Assembly (NCBI GenBank): GCA_964598225.1
Contig: CAZRBG010000037.1
Span: 1-58,364 of the forward strand
DNA: 58,364 nt
Reading direction: 5' to 3'
Source: SG8-4 sp964598225
Lineage (GTDB): Bacteria > Planctomycetota > Phycisphaerae > Sedimentisphaerales > Anaerobacaceae
Shown here piece after piece: positions 42,210 through 50,383 of the stretch; within the stretch, counting starts at the first letter, position 1, and each line of letters begins with the position of its first letter. The notes under the pieces are model-generated. The model was not told the DNA's origin and did no database searches. It saw only the letters and a program-made list of their open reading frames with translations. The position numbers were made by a program, and so were the translations under genes.

Positions 42210-44132
42210 TTATGTTTCCTCCGCAATGTCGGGCTCGGCATGCGGCGAACCGCAGGAACAAGAGATTGCATCAACGTTTTCAGATTGCTTCTGCGGAACA
42301 TCCACACCGCGGCTTCGACACCAGCAATACCACATTTCTCGATAAGCTGTTTCTAAACTTTCGGCGTACCCTTTTGCGTCGCACAGGGTGCCGGCGGCCA
42401 TGCGATTGCGCAGCGTAGCGCGAATCCTGGCGAGAGCGGGCAGATTCTGCGCAATTGCCGCAGCCTTGGCGACGAACTCATCCGGTGTGGCCGCGGCGAA
42501 GAATTCGAGACCTATTCGGCTGAGAATGCTCAGTCCCGATCTCGAAAGAAGGCTGTTTTTACCCACCAGCGAGACTATCGGAACGCCCATCCACAACCCT
42601 TCCAGCGTCGTTATGCAGCCATTGAACGGATAGGTGTCAAGCGCGATGTCAACCTGGCCGTAAAGCTCGAGATGCTCGACCGAAGGTCTCCATCGTTCGA
42701 CTTGTATTCGCCCGGCTGCGATTCCCATTTCCTCGAACTGCTTGAGGAACATCTCTTTCATATTCTGATCTCTTGCACCCGGGAATTTCATCAAGAGGCG
42801 GGAATCTTCGTTGGCCTTCAGCACCTGTGCCCAGAGTGACAGAATATGCCGGTTGATCTTGAGGCTGCCGTTGAACGAACCGAATGTGATATAGCCGTTA
42901 TGCTCGGCCGGAAGCGGCGCCACCGACGGAGCAAAATCCGGAGGACTGTAGCAAAAGAGTCCGCCGGGCAGACACACGGATTCTTCGACGTAAAATTTGT
43001 GTCGCTCGGGCGGATCGAGCAGGCTGTCGGTCAGGCGATAATCGATCTGCTCCAATCCCGTGGTGTTCAGACCGCCGTAATCGACCTGAATCGGAGCGGG
43101 TTTGTATGCCAGCACGCCGAGCCGATTGTCACCTGTATGACCGCCTATCTCAACGAGGATGTCGATTTTGTCCTGTTGGATTAAATCCGCGACTTCAGAA
43201 TCGCCGATCCCAAAGACGTTGCGATAATGATCGAACTTTTTCCTGAGGCGCTCGGTCATCTCGTCCGGGTGCGATACGCTTGCGTATCCGTACACTTCGG
43301 CCTCCTCGGAATTGCGCCCGCTGAGGAATGCTTCGAAATTATACGCCACCGAGTGCTTGCGGAAATCGGGTGAAATATAACCGATCCGAAGTTTCCTGTC
43401 GGGATCCGGCGTGTTTGCATGATTATCCCTGGCCATGCTCGGCGGTGCGTGGATTTGGCCCCAGCGCTTATGCTGTTCGAGAAGCATCTGCGGATCCTGA
43501 TCGGGCAGATAGTGCAGATACCACAACAGATTGGAGTGAATAATCTTGTTTTCGGGATTTACTTGCAAAGCGTCCTGAAGCACTGCTATGCCCTCTTCCG
43601 TTCTCCCCGCCAGCATAAGATCGGCGGCATAATTGCTGCAAATTCCGGGAATTGACGGATCCACTTCCAGCGCTCTTCGCCGGTATTCCATCGCTTCTGA
43701 TATCCGGCCCGTGTTTTGATAGATACATCCCAGCTCGTTGAGCACTAAGGCGTTCTGCTGATGCTCCAGTATCTTTTCATACCATTTTGCTGCCTTCTTT
43801 AGCTGTCTGGTTTTTTGAAAAATCAGCGCGAGCATGAGGAATATGATGTCGGCGTGCCGCCGGTCCTCTTGCGCTTTCCGGCGGGCTTGTTCGATGTTTT
43901 CATCACTCATCAGCTCGATTGCCTTGCTGATGTGTCCTCTGTTCACCGCCTCATTTGCCTCTACCAGAAAATCGGGCAGGACACCTCTGGGAACCTTCAA
44001 TTCCATCTGCCCGTTCTTCAGGAAGAGGACCTCGGACAGGTCGATTCTACCGTTAATCTGACTCCAGGAAGCAGGCGATTGCCCGTCTGCTTTTGAACGT
44101 CTGGAAGTATCGGATCTCTTGTGTTCAGTCAT
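42210..44132 (-). CDS. Single-module TPR + GT41 (OGT/SPINDLY-like) glycosyltransferase
   Basis: A 640-residue protein with one module: header GQMELKVPRGVLPDFLVEAN near residue 41, about three TPRs (95-210), then the GT41 region (250-605). Key residues are present: DFRKHSV (H260), GGHTGDNRLGVLAYKPAPIQ (330-349), GSFNGSLKI with its lysine (425), and NGCITTLEGLWMGVP (504). The C-terminal tail is cysteine-rich (CSCGSP). It lies between two double-module genes, with 16 bases upstream and no gap downstream, so the three are co-transcribed. It closely resembles the first module of the downstream protein. Confidence 0.91.
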   Translation of the reverse strand: MTEHKRSDTSRRSKADGQSPASWSQINGRIDLSEVLFLKNGQMELKVPRGVLPDFLVEANEAVNRGHISKAIELMSDENIEQARRKAQEDRRHADIIFLMLALIFQKTRQLKKAAKWYEKILEHQQNALVLNELGCIYQNTGRISEAMEYRRRALEVDPSIPGICSNYAADLMLAGRTEEGIAVLQDALQVNPENKIIHSNLLWYLHYLPDQDPQMLLEQHKRWGQIHAPPSMARDNHANTPDPDRKLRIGYISPDFRKHSVAYNFEAFLSGRNSEEAEVYGYASVSHPDEMTERLRKKFDHYRNVFGIGDSEVADLIQQDKIDILVEIGGHTGDNRLGVLAYKPAPIQVDYGGLNTTGLEQIDYRLTDSLLDPPERHKFYVEESVCLPGGLFCYSPPDFAPSVAPLPAEHNGYITFGSFNGSLKINRHILSLWAQVLKANEDSRLLMKFPGARDQNMKEMFLKQFEEMGIAAGRIQVERWRPSVEHLELYGQVDIALDTYPFNGCITTLEGLWMGVPIVSLVGKNSLLSRSGLSILSRIGLEFFAAATPDEFVAKAAAIAQNLPALARIRATLRNRMAAGTLCDAKGYAESLETAYREMWYCWCRSRGVDVPQKQSENVDAISCSCGSPHAEPDIAEET

Positions 44133-44148
44133 TGGAAACTTAGGAATT

Positions 44149-47100
44149 CTATTGTTTGGGCCGATCTGCTATTGAAACGGGCATTTGATCACTTTTCTGT
44201 TCGGTCCGGCCGCTGTGGAAGTCGAATTTTTCACACGGGACATCCACACCCTGTTTCCTGCACCACCGATGCCACATCCAGCGATATGCTTTTTCCAGGC
44301 TTTGAGCGTATTTTCTGGGGTTGCACAGATCACTGCCAAGCATCATCCGCCGTAAGTTGGGGCGAAGTTTCTCAAGATTGTCTAATTCTCTCGTAAATGC
44401 TATCGCCTTGCATACGTACTCATCCGGAGTAGAAGCCGCAAATATCTCAAGCCCGGCGCTGGACAGTATACTTAAGCCGGCACGAGAGAGTTGGCTTTTT
44501 TCTCCGACTAATGAAATTGGCGGCACGCCCATCCAGAGGCACTCCAGCGTTGTCGTACAGCCGTTGAATGGAAATGTATCTAACGCGATATCAATCTGAT
44601 GGTACAGTTGCAAATGGTCAAAATGAGAGGGCAATATTCCGTAAAACCTGATTCTGTCTTGAGAGATTCCAAACTCCCGGAAGATGCTGAGGTAATAATC
44701 CTGTATGCCCCGGTCATTTCCACCCTGGAATTTCAATATGAGATGTGAGTTCTCGGTCTTGAGCAAGATATTGGCCCACAACTCCAAAAGGCGTTGGTTC
44801 ATTTTGCAGTTATGGTTGAAGGAGCCGAAAGTGACGTAGCCCTTTTCTCTCGCCGGCAGAGGTCCCACCGCAGGGTTTTTGTCCGGAGGTCTGTAGGTGA
44901 AGAAACCTGACTCCAAGCATACCGATTTCTCCACGTAGAATCTCCGCAGGTGAGCCGGAGAGAGTGTGCCGTCGGTCAGTCGATAATCAATCTGCTCCAG
45001 TCCGGTCGTGTTTATTGATCCGTAGTCGACCTGAACCGGCGCCGGCTTATACACCATAACACCGAACCGATTGATAACTTCATGTCCGCCGCCGAAATTC
45101 ACCAGGATGTCTATTTCGTCGTCCAATATTCTTTCTACAACCTCCCGGTCGGACATCCGACGGATACTTCGAAAGTGATCGAAGTTGCGCTCGACATTTT
45201 TCGCGGAATCATCCCGATGGGGATCGTTACAATATCCGTATAATTCCACGGCACTCCGGTCGCGCTCGGCCAGGGCTGCATATAGACTGGCTGTGGAAAT
45301 GCTGCTGCAAAGGTGGGATGAAATGTAGCCGATTTTTAGTCTCCGCTTCGGATCGGGATCGTTATCATGATCTCTGCAGGCAAGTCCTGCGGGAGCATGA
45401 ATTTGTGCCCATTTTCTATGCTCATCGAAGAACTTCCGCTCGTCAAAATCGGGCAGATAGTGCATAGTCCACAGGTAATCCGAGCGAATCTTTCTATCCT
45501 CAGGTGCTTTCTCAATCGCCGTCTTCAATATTTCAATGCCGCGTTGAACCTGACCGGTTCGTATTGTGTCCAGTGCATAATCGGCCAGGACATTTACATC
45601 ATCCGGATCCTCTCTTGATGCTTGCGATCTGTATCGGGCCGCATCGGTAAAACGGCCGGCATCGTGACAGACTGACGCTAACTGAAGCAGGACCGTCTTG
45701 TTGCCGGGCTCATCTTTCAGCACCTCTTTATACAATTCTTCTGCTTTATCAAGCGGACCGGTTCTGTGAAGCAATCCTGCAAGGATGAACGTGATAACAG
45801 GGCGAAAAGGAGCGTCCGGCGGCGTCAGTCGAACAGAATCAATGGCCTCGTCGGTCAGAAGCTCTTTTGCCCGGTCCCATTGCTCGTTTTGAACAGCTTC
45901 GTTGGCCCTGACAATAAACTCGGGAAGACTCTCCCGAAACCTGGATAGACTCTCTTCCGGGAGGTTAAGTTTCAATTGGCCATTCTCAACGGACAAGATT
46001 TCCGACAGCCCTTTTTCGGACCCGTTTCGATTATTTGTTGCGTAGTTGTCGCAACTCCGCACCTCCGGCCTGTGTTTGGAAAAACCCGGCCCCGGGGCCT
46101 GACTCTCGCACCATCTCCGCCACATCATCCGGTAGGCTTTTTCCAGACTTTGAGCATATTTTTTCGGGTTGCACAGGTTACTGCCAAGCATCAAATCTCT
46201 CAAGGCGGCTCGAATCTTTGCAAGATTATCCAATTCCTTCGCAAAATCGTTTGCCTTGGCGACGTACTCGTCTGCGTCGGAAGCGGCGAATATATCCAGA
46301 CCAAGCTGAGTGAATATGCTCAGGCCGGCTCGGGAAACAAGAAGGTCGTCACCGAACAGCGAAATGGTCGGGACGCCCATCCAAAGTCCTTCAATGGTCG
46401 TTATGCACCCATTGAATGGGTAGGTGTCCAAGACGATATCTACCTGATTGTAGAGTTTCAAGTGATCGAAGTGAGAAGAGAATTTGTCGTAAATGTCTAT
46501 CCTTTCACGACTTATTCCGAATCGCTCAAATTCTCCCAAAAAATAATCGCGCATGCCCTGATCGTTTCCGCCGCGGAACTTCAGCAGAAATCGAGATTTC
46601 TCGTTGGCCTTCAATACCCTGGCCCACAGTTCGATAACATAAGGATTGATCTTCAGGCTGTTATTAAATGAACCAAAAGTTACGTATCCGTTTTGCTTTG
46701 CCGGAAGAGGACCAATCAGCGGACTTCTGCGAGGTGGCCTGTGGCTGAAAAATCCGCTGTCCAGACATACGGATTGCTCGACATAGAATTGCTCCATGTT
46801 GGCGGGAGTCAGCACTCTGTCTGTCAGGCGGTAGTCTATCTGGGCCATTCCCGAAGTGTTGATTCCGCCGTAATCAACCTGGACCGGAGCGGGTTTATGT
46901 GCCAGAATACCGAGGCAGGTGTCTCGACAATGGCCGCCAATCTCGATGAGAATGTCGATGCGGTCCTCTTCTATCAAATCGAGAACCCCCCGGAGATTCA
47001 TTTTCTGTATATTCCGGAAATGGTCGAATTTCTGACTCAGGCGTTTCGTCGCCTCGTCTGGTTTGGCGATCTTGCCATACCCAAAGACTTCGAATCGTTC

Positions 47101-47922
47101 GCGGTTGTGTCCGTCAAGAAATGGCTCGAAGGATTGGGAAACGACATTCATGCGAAAATCGGGCGATATATAGGCTATACGCAATTTGCGATTCGGGTCG
47201 GGATCGTTATTGTGAGATGTTCTTGCCATGCTCGTGGGGACATAGGTCTCTCCCCATTTCCTGTATTCTTCGAAGAACATCTGCTGGGTTGATCCGGGCA
47301 GGTAGTGCAATTGCCACAAAAGAATCGAGCCGGCCGCTTCGTCGCTGTCGGGTGCTTGCCGGACCCTCTGTCGCAACAGTCTTATTCCCTCATCTGTTTT
47401 GCCTGTCAATATCAGAGCCTTGGCGTAGTCAAGTTTATATGCCTTATATCCGGGGTTTGCCTGCACGGCTTTCTTGCGGTATTGCACAGCCTCGGAAAGG
47501 CGTCCGAGGGCATGGTAGATATCCGCCAGCGTGCTGTAGACAGCGGCGTGCGGTTCACGTTCGCACACTTTTCTATACCACTGTTCGGCCTTAGGCAATT
47601 GATCGGCATCGAACAGGAGCTTAGCGAGTGCAAACATCAGAGCGGTCGATGCTTTTCCTTGCGATTCCATCTCGCGAATGCTCGCTACAGCGTCTTCATT
47701 GAGTAGTGCCGCAGCCTCTTCGATTTTACCTTCTTTTACAGCGTTGTTGGCATCAATGATAAATGGGGGGATCTCCCCGGGTGAAACGGTGATCTGAAAC
47801 AGGCCGTTCTCAAGCCTTAAGTAGTCTAATTGTCCGGAATCAGGCCTTGAACGGACAGAGACTGGATTTGATGAGTGGTGATCATTACGCGCGTGACCTT
47901 GGTCCGACTTGGATGAGTGCAT
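44149..47922 (-). CDS. Tandem double-module TPR + GT41-like protein with altered catalytic residues
   Basis: A 1257-residue protein with two modules (about 35-605 and 640-1225), each with header, TPRs and a GT41 region. The UDP-site lysine is kept (GSFNNSLKI, about 424; GSFNHNCKM, about 1040) and so is the NGC[IT]TT[IL]E loop. The histidine in the DFxxHSV motif is replaced: DFRMNVV (Asn259) in module 1 and SHLCSSIS (Ser874) in module 2. The GGHT motif is GGHC and GGHE. The protein may be a regulatory or acceptor-binding pseudo-enzyme, or use another mechanism. It is the first of the three GT41 genes, 231 bases downstream of fliS. Confidence 0.87.
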   Translation of the reverse strand: MHSSKSDQGHARNDHHSSNPVSVRSRPDSGQLDYLRLENGLFQITVSPGEIPPFIIDANNAVKEGKIEEAAALLNEDAVASIREMESQGKASTALMFALAKLLFDADQLPKAEQWYRKVCEREPHAAVYSTLADIYHALGRLSEAVQYRKKAVQANPGYKAYKLDYAKALILTGKTDEGIRLLRQRVRQAPDSDEAAGSILLWQLHYLPGSTQQMFFEEYRKWGETYVPTSMARTSHNNDPDPNRKLRIAYISPDFRMNVVSQSFEPFLDGHNRERFEVFGYGKIAKPDEATKRLSQKFDHFRNIQKMNLRGVLDLIEEDRIDILIEIGGHCRDTCLGILAHKPAPVQVDYGGINTSGMAQIDYRLTDRVLTPANMEQFYVEQSVCLDSGFFSHRPPRRSPLIGPLPAKQNGYVTFGSFNNSLKINPYVIELWARVLKANEKSRFLLKFRGGNDQGMRDYFLGEFERFGISRERIDIYDKFSSHFDHLKLYNQVDIVLDTYPFNGCITTIEGLWMGVPTISLFGDDLLVSRAGLSIFTQLGLDIFAASDADEYVAKANDFAKELDNLAKIRAALRDLMLGSNLCNPKKYAQSLEKAYRMMWRRWCESQAPGPGFSKHRPEVRSCDNYATNNRNGSEKGLSEILSVENGQLKLNLPEESLSRFRESLPEFIVRANEAVQNEQWDRAKELLTDEAIDSVRLTPPDAPFRPVITFILAGLLHRTGPLDKAEELYKEVLKDEPGNKTVLLQLASVCHDAGRFTDAARYRSQASREDPDDVNVLADYALDTIRTGQVQRGIEILKTAIEKAPEDRKIRSDYLWTMHYLPDFDERKFFDEHRKWAQIHAPAGLACRDHDNDPDPKRRLKIGYISSHLCSSISTASLYAALAERDRSAVELYGYCNDPHRDDSAKNVERNFDHFRSIRRMSDREVVERILDDEIDILVNFGGGHEVINRFGVMVYKPAPVQVDYGSINTTGLEQIDYRLTDGTLSPAHLRRFYVEKSVCLESGFFTYRPPDKNPAVGPLPAREKGYVTFGSFNHNCKMNQRLLELWANILLKTENSHLILKFQGGNDRGIQDYYLSIFREFGISQDRIRFYGILPSHFDHLQLYHQIDIALDTFPFNGCTTTLECLWMGVPPISLVGEKSQLSRAGLSILSSAGLEIFAASTPDEYVCKAIAFTRELDNLEKLRPNLRRMMLGSDLCNPRKYAQSLEKAYRWMWHRWCRKQGVDVPCEKFDFHSGRTEQKSDQMPVSIADRPKQ

Positions 47923-48023
47923 TCAGACTATTCCTCTGACAGGGCAAAGCCGTGCGTATTAATGAACCGATTTTGCCCCCGATAACCTGGCAAAACTATG
48001 AATTCATGTTCCTTTTACGTTTG

Positions 48024-48050
48024 TTATCGGCACAAAAGGTGATTCAAGGC
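48024..48050 (-). promoter_or_regulatory. Possible sigma28 promoter ahead of the GT41 genes
   Basis: On the minus strand the -10 element GCCGATAA (48024-48031) matches the sigma28 (FliA) consensus at all eight positions. At the 11-base spacing the -35 region is GCCTTGAA, which does not match TAAAGTTT. It lies about 100 bases before the first GT41 gene and would put these genes under flagellar control. It is weak because of the -35. Confidence 0.3.
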
Positions 48051-48153
48051 CAGTCTTTTGGGGATATTGTGATCGTGCCGGTGTTTCCGGAGGGCGGATG
48101 CGTGATGAGAACGCGCAGAAATGTGCCCGGTGATTGCGGATCGGTTCCGAAGA

Positions 48154-48513
48154 TCAGTCGGCTATTGCCTTCCAGCCCTGGTTCAACTCCTCGAGCAGTG
48201 AAATCACTTCACGAAGCATTTCCGGATCGTTCTTGGCATTCGCCTTTGAAAGCCGATCGTTCATGAAGAAATACAGCTTGCGAAGATTTCCTGCTATTTC
48301 TCCTCCGGCCTCCATATCCAGAACTGCATTCAATTCGGCGATTATATCCTGGGTCTTGCCGATATACTTTCCCTTGGCTTCGTAGTTCTTTGCTTCAGCT
48401 TCTTTGGTTGCCAGCTTCAGAAACTTGACTGCGCCTTCGTACAGCATGACAATCAGCCGGCCCTTGTTCTGAGTGGTGACCGCGGTGTCCTGATATGTCC
48501 GGATTCCATTCAT
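48154..48513 (-). CDS. fliS: Flagellar export chaperone FliS
   Basis: A 119-residue all-helical protein with the FliS hallmarks RTYQDTAVTTQNKGRLIVMLYEGAVKFL at the N-terminus and a C-terminal helix ending in LNQGWKAIAD. FliS binds the C-terminal D0 region of newly made flagellin in the cytoplasm and keeps it unfolded for export. The start at 48513 has CGGAG 8 bases upstream. It follows flagellin by 128 bases, with a strong hairpin in between. No other flagellar structural gene is in the window. Confidence 0.95.
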   Translation of the reverse strand: MNGIRTYQDTAVTTQNKGRLIVMLYEGAVKFLKLATKEAEAKNYEAKGKYIGKTQDIIAELNAVLDMEAGGEIAGNLRKLYFFMNDRLSKANAKNDPEMLREVISLLEELNQGWKAIAD

Positions 48514-48573
48514 GTTGTAGCTCCGTTATAGCTCTTCGACGGTGGCGGATGTGTGGGCGAGTGCCTAATTATT

Positions 48574-48614
48574 GGGGGAGATGACTGAGGGTTAATCCCG
48601 CGGTCACCTCCCCC
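48574..48614. terminator. Strong stem-loop between flagellin and fliS
   Basis: A 12-bp stem with one G-U pair on the flagellin-sense strand (48574-48585 with 48603-48614) closes a 17-base loop that contains a further GGG/CCC pair. It lies 28 bases after the flagellin stop. In the flagellin direction no T-run follows, so it may protect the 3' end or cause partial termination and lower fliS expression. In the plus direction it is followed by TTTTT. Confidence 0.5.
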
Positions 48615-48641
48615 CGAGCTTTTTATTCGCTATAGGCTTTA

Positions 48642-49979
48642 TTACCTTAGCAGCGTCAGTGCCATCTGAGGCATCGAATTTGCCTGTGCCAACATGCTGA
48701 TGCCGGCCTGCGACAGCACTTGCGTCCTTGTAAGCGTTGCCATTTCTGTGGCGACGTCAACATCCGAGATTCGAGATTCCGCGACACCCAGGTTTTCCGC
48801 CTGAATGTTCAGAATCGCGATGGTGCTCTCGAGACGGTTCATCTTGTAGCCGAATGCCGCCCGGGCACTGTCCTTTGTGCTGATGGCGCTGGCGACAGTC
48901 GTAAGAGCTGTAGTGGCGGCAGCGGTCGTCAGGATGTTGAGTCCGGCCTGCGTTACGCCCGCCTGCATGTCCACGCTGACGGCGGTATCGCCGTTTCCTA
49001 CTTCACTGGCGTCCAAATTCCAACCGCCTGAAATGCTTCCCGTGACTCCTCCTGACGAGACCAATATGCCGCTTATCGACATCGTGTGCTCGTCGGAAGT
49101 CGAATCCCGTGAGTCCAACCGCAGGATGTATTTCGACGAGGTCGTATCCAGATGTGCCTCGGCGGCACTGTAGCGAAGATCGTTGCCTGCCGAGTCCCAG
49201 CCAAGATCGTTCGACGCGGCGTTGATCTGGGATACGATGCTGGCCAATGAGAAGGTTGTGCTGCCCGAAGTGGTCACTGAAAGCGCCACTTCGATATCGC
49301 TCTCATCGTTGGCGGCGGTGTCGTTATCTTCGAACGATATCGTCAAAGTCAACGATGTCGAAGCACCCGAGCTTTGAGTCTGGGCTACTGTCAGCCAGGT
49401 GTCGCTGGTGGCGTCTACGCCGTTGGCCGTGAGGGAATCGACCCGCCAGCCGCCGTCGCCTGTCTCGATATTCAGGCCGGATTTTGTCATATCCACCTTG
49501 TCGATGTCGATGGTCGAGGTTGTGCCGACGTGAATCGAAACCTGGTTGGTGGCCGTTGGTGCTTCGTTCAACATTGTAATTCCGTTGAAGGAAGTGGCGC
49601 CTGCGATTCGCTCGATTTCACTGGCCATCTCTGCGAACTCAGAATCCATAATTTCCCGCTGTGCCGCCGAATACGAGCCTGTGGCGGCCTGTTCCGCCAG
49701 CTCTTTCATTCGAATCAGGTTCTCATCCATGACGGCCATGGCGCCTTCCATTGTCTGCACCATGCTGATGCCGTCCTGTGCGTTACGAGCACCTTGCTGC
49801 AGTACGGCGATGTCCGCACGGACAAGTTCGCGAACCGCCAGGCCGGCTGCGTCGTCTTTGGCACTGTTGATGCGCAGACCAGAAGCGAGTCTTTCGACAG
49901 ACTTGGCCAGGTTGTCGTACGCCATCCCCAGGTGCCTGGCAGCGTTTCCTGCCATAATATTGTTCTTAATTGCTAACAT
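48642..49979 (-). CDS. fliC: Flagellin
   Basis: A 445-residue flagellin. The N-terminal D0/D1 region (SVERLASGLRINSAKDDAAGLAV; NAQDGISMVQTMEGAM) and C-terminal D1/D0 region (NRLESTIAILNIQAENL; TRTQVLSQAGISMLAQAN) are typical and complete. The central region, residues about 145-375, is very rich in Ser and Thr and is low in aromatic residues, so it offers many O-glycosylation sites. AAGGAG lies 8 bases upstream of the ATG, and a sigma28-type promoter lies at 50106-50132. It stands at the head of the minus-strand fliS/GT41/sugar gene series and is divergent from the TPR-GT9 operon. Confidence 0.96.
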   Translation of the reverse strand: MLAIKNNIMAGNAARHLGMAYDNLAKSVERLASGLRINSAKDDAAGLAVRELVRADIAVLQQGARNAQDGISMVQTMEGAMAVMDENLIRMKELAEQAATGSYSAAQREIMDSEFAEMASEIERIAGATSFNGITMLNEAPTATNQVSIHVGTTSTIDIDKVDMTKSGLNIETGDGGWRVDSLTANGVDATSDTWLTVAQTQSSGASTSLTLTISFEDNDTAANDESDIEVALSVTTSGSTTFSLASIVSQINAASNDLGWDSAGNDLRYSAAEAHLDTTSSKYILRLDSRDSTSDEHTMSISGILVSSGGVTGSISGGWNLDASEVGNGDTAVSVDMQAGVTQAGLNILTTAAATTALTTVASAISTKDSARAAFGYKMNRLESTIAILNIQAENLGVAESRISDVDVATEMATLTRTQVLSQAGISMLAQANSMPQMALTLLR

Positions 49980-50383
49980 ATTCTTGACTCCTTAAAAAGT
50001 ACCAGACATTTCTATTTTGGCCCTGTCAAAAGCCCCCGAAAGTTGTCAGGGCGTGCAACGAGCACGCAAAATTAAGGTAATTCCCGTTTTCGCCTGCAAC
50101 GTCCCTTATCGATTAAATTCGCATTTGCTTTAGCAGTTTTTTTGTCTTGTCGGTACGATGTGAGGTCAGGCCCGTAATATTACCGCTGGTGAGGTTGATA
50201 GAGTTGACGCGTGAATTGGCGGCTCGAAAAAAAAATTATAAAAAAAGATTTCAGAACGTCAGATAATTTGTACGAAATCTATTAGTAGGCGGTCTATCGG
50301 GTTCAATGCGAACGGTCCAGTGAGCGAAGCCCTTCATGGCGATGCATCGGCCAAGGCACGATTGGAGAAAAAAACAGGGGCAA
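49980..50383. other. Divergent control region between flagellin and the TPR-GT9 operon
   Basis: A 404-base region with no gene. It contains the flagellin ribosome binding site (49988-49993), a hairpin in the flagellin leader (50020-50052; stem GCCCTG/CAGGGC extended by CAA/TTG after one mismatch), the sigma28 promoter and an A-rich tract near 50226-50246. No clear plus-strand promoter for the 50384 gene could be picked. Confidence 0.6.
50106..50132 (-). promoter_or_regulatory. Sigma28 (FliA)-type promoter of flagellin
   Basis: On the minus strand TAAAGCAA (-35, 50125-50132), 11 bases, ATCGATAA (-10, 50106-50113). The consensus is TAAAGTTT-N11-GCCGATAA; matches are 5 of 8 and 6 of 8 with exact spacing. 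The transcript would start near 50099 with a leader of about 120 nt. This is class 3 flagellar control as expected for flagellin. Confidence 0.7.

Noticed and set aside
47942..47978. 7-bp GGGCAAA/TTTGCCC stem-loop between fliS and the first GT41 gene as a terminator
   Set aside because: Short stem with a large loop and no T-run, 20 bases before a start codon; too weak to call.
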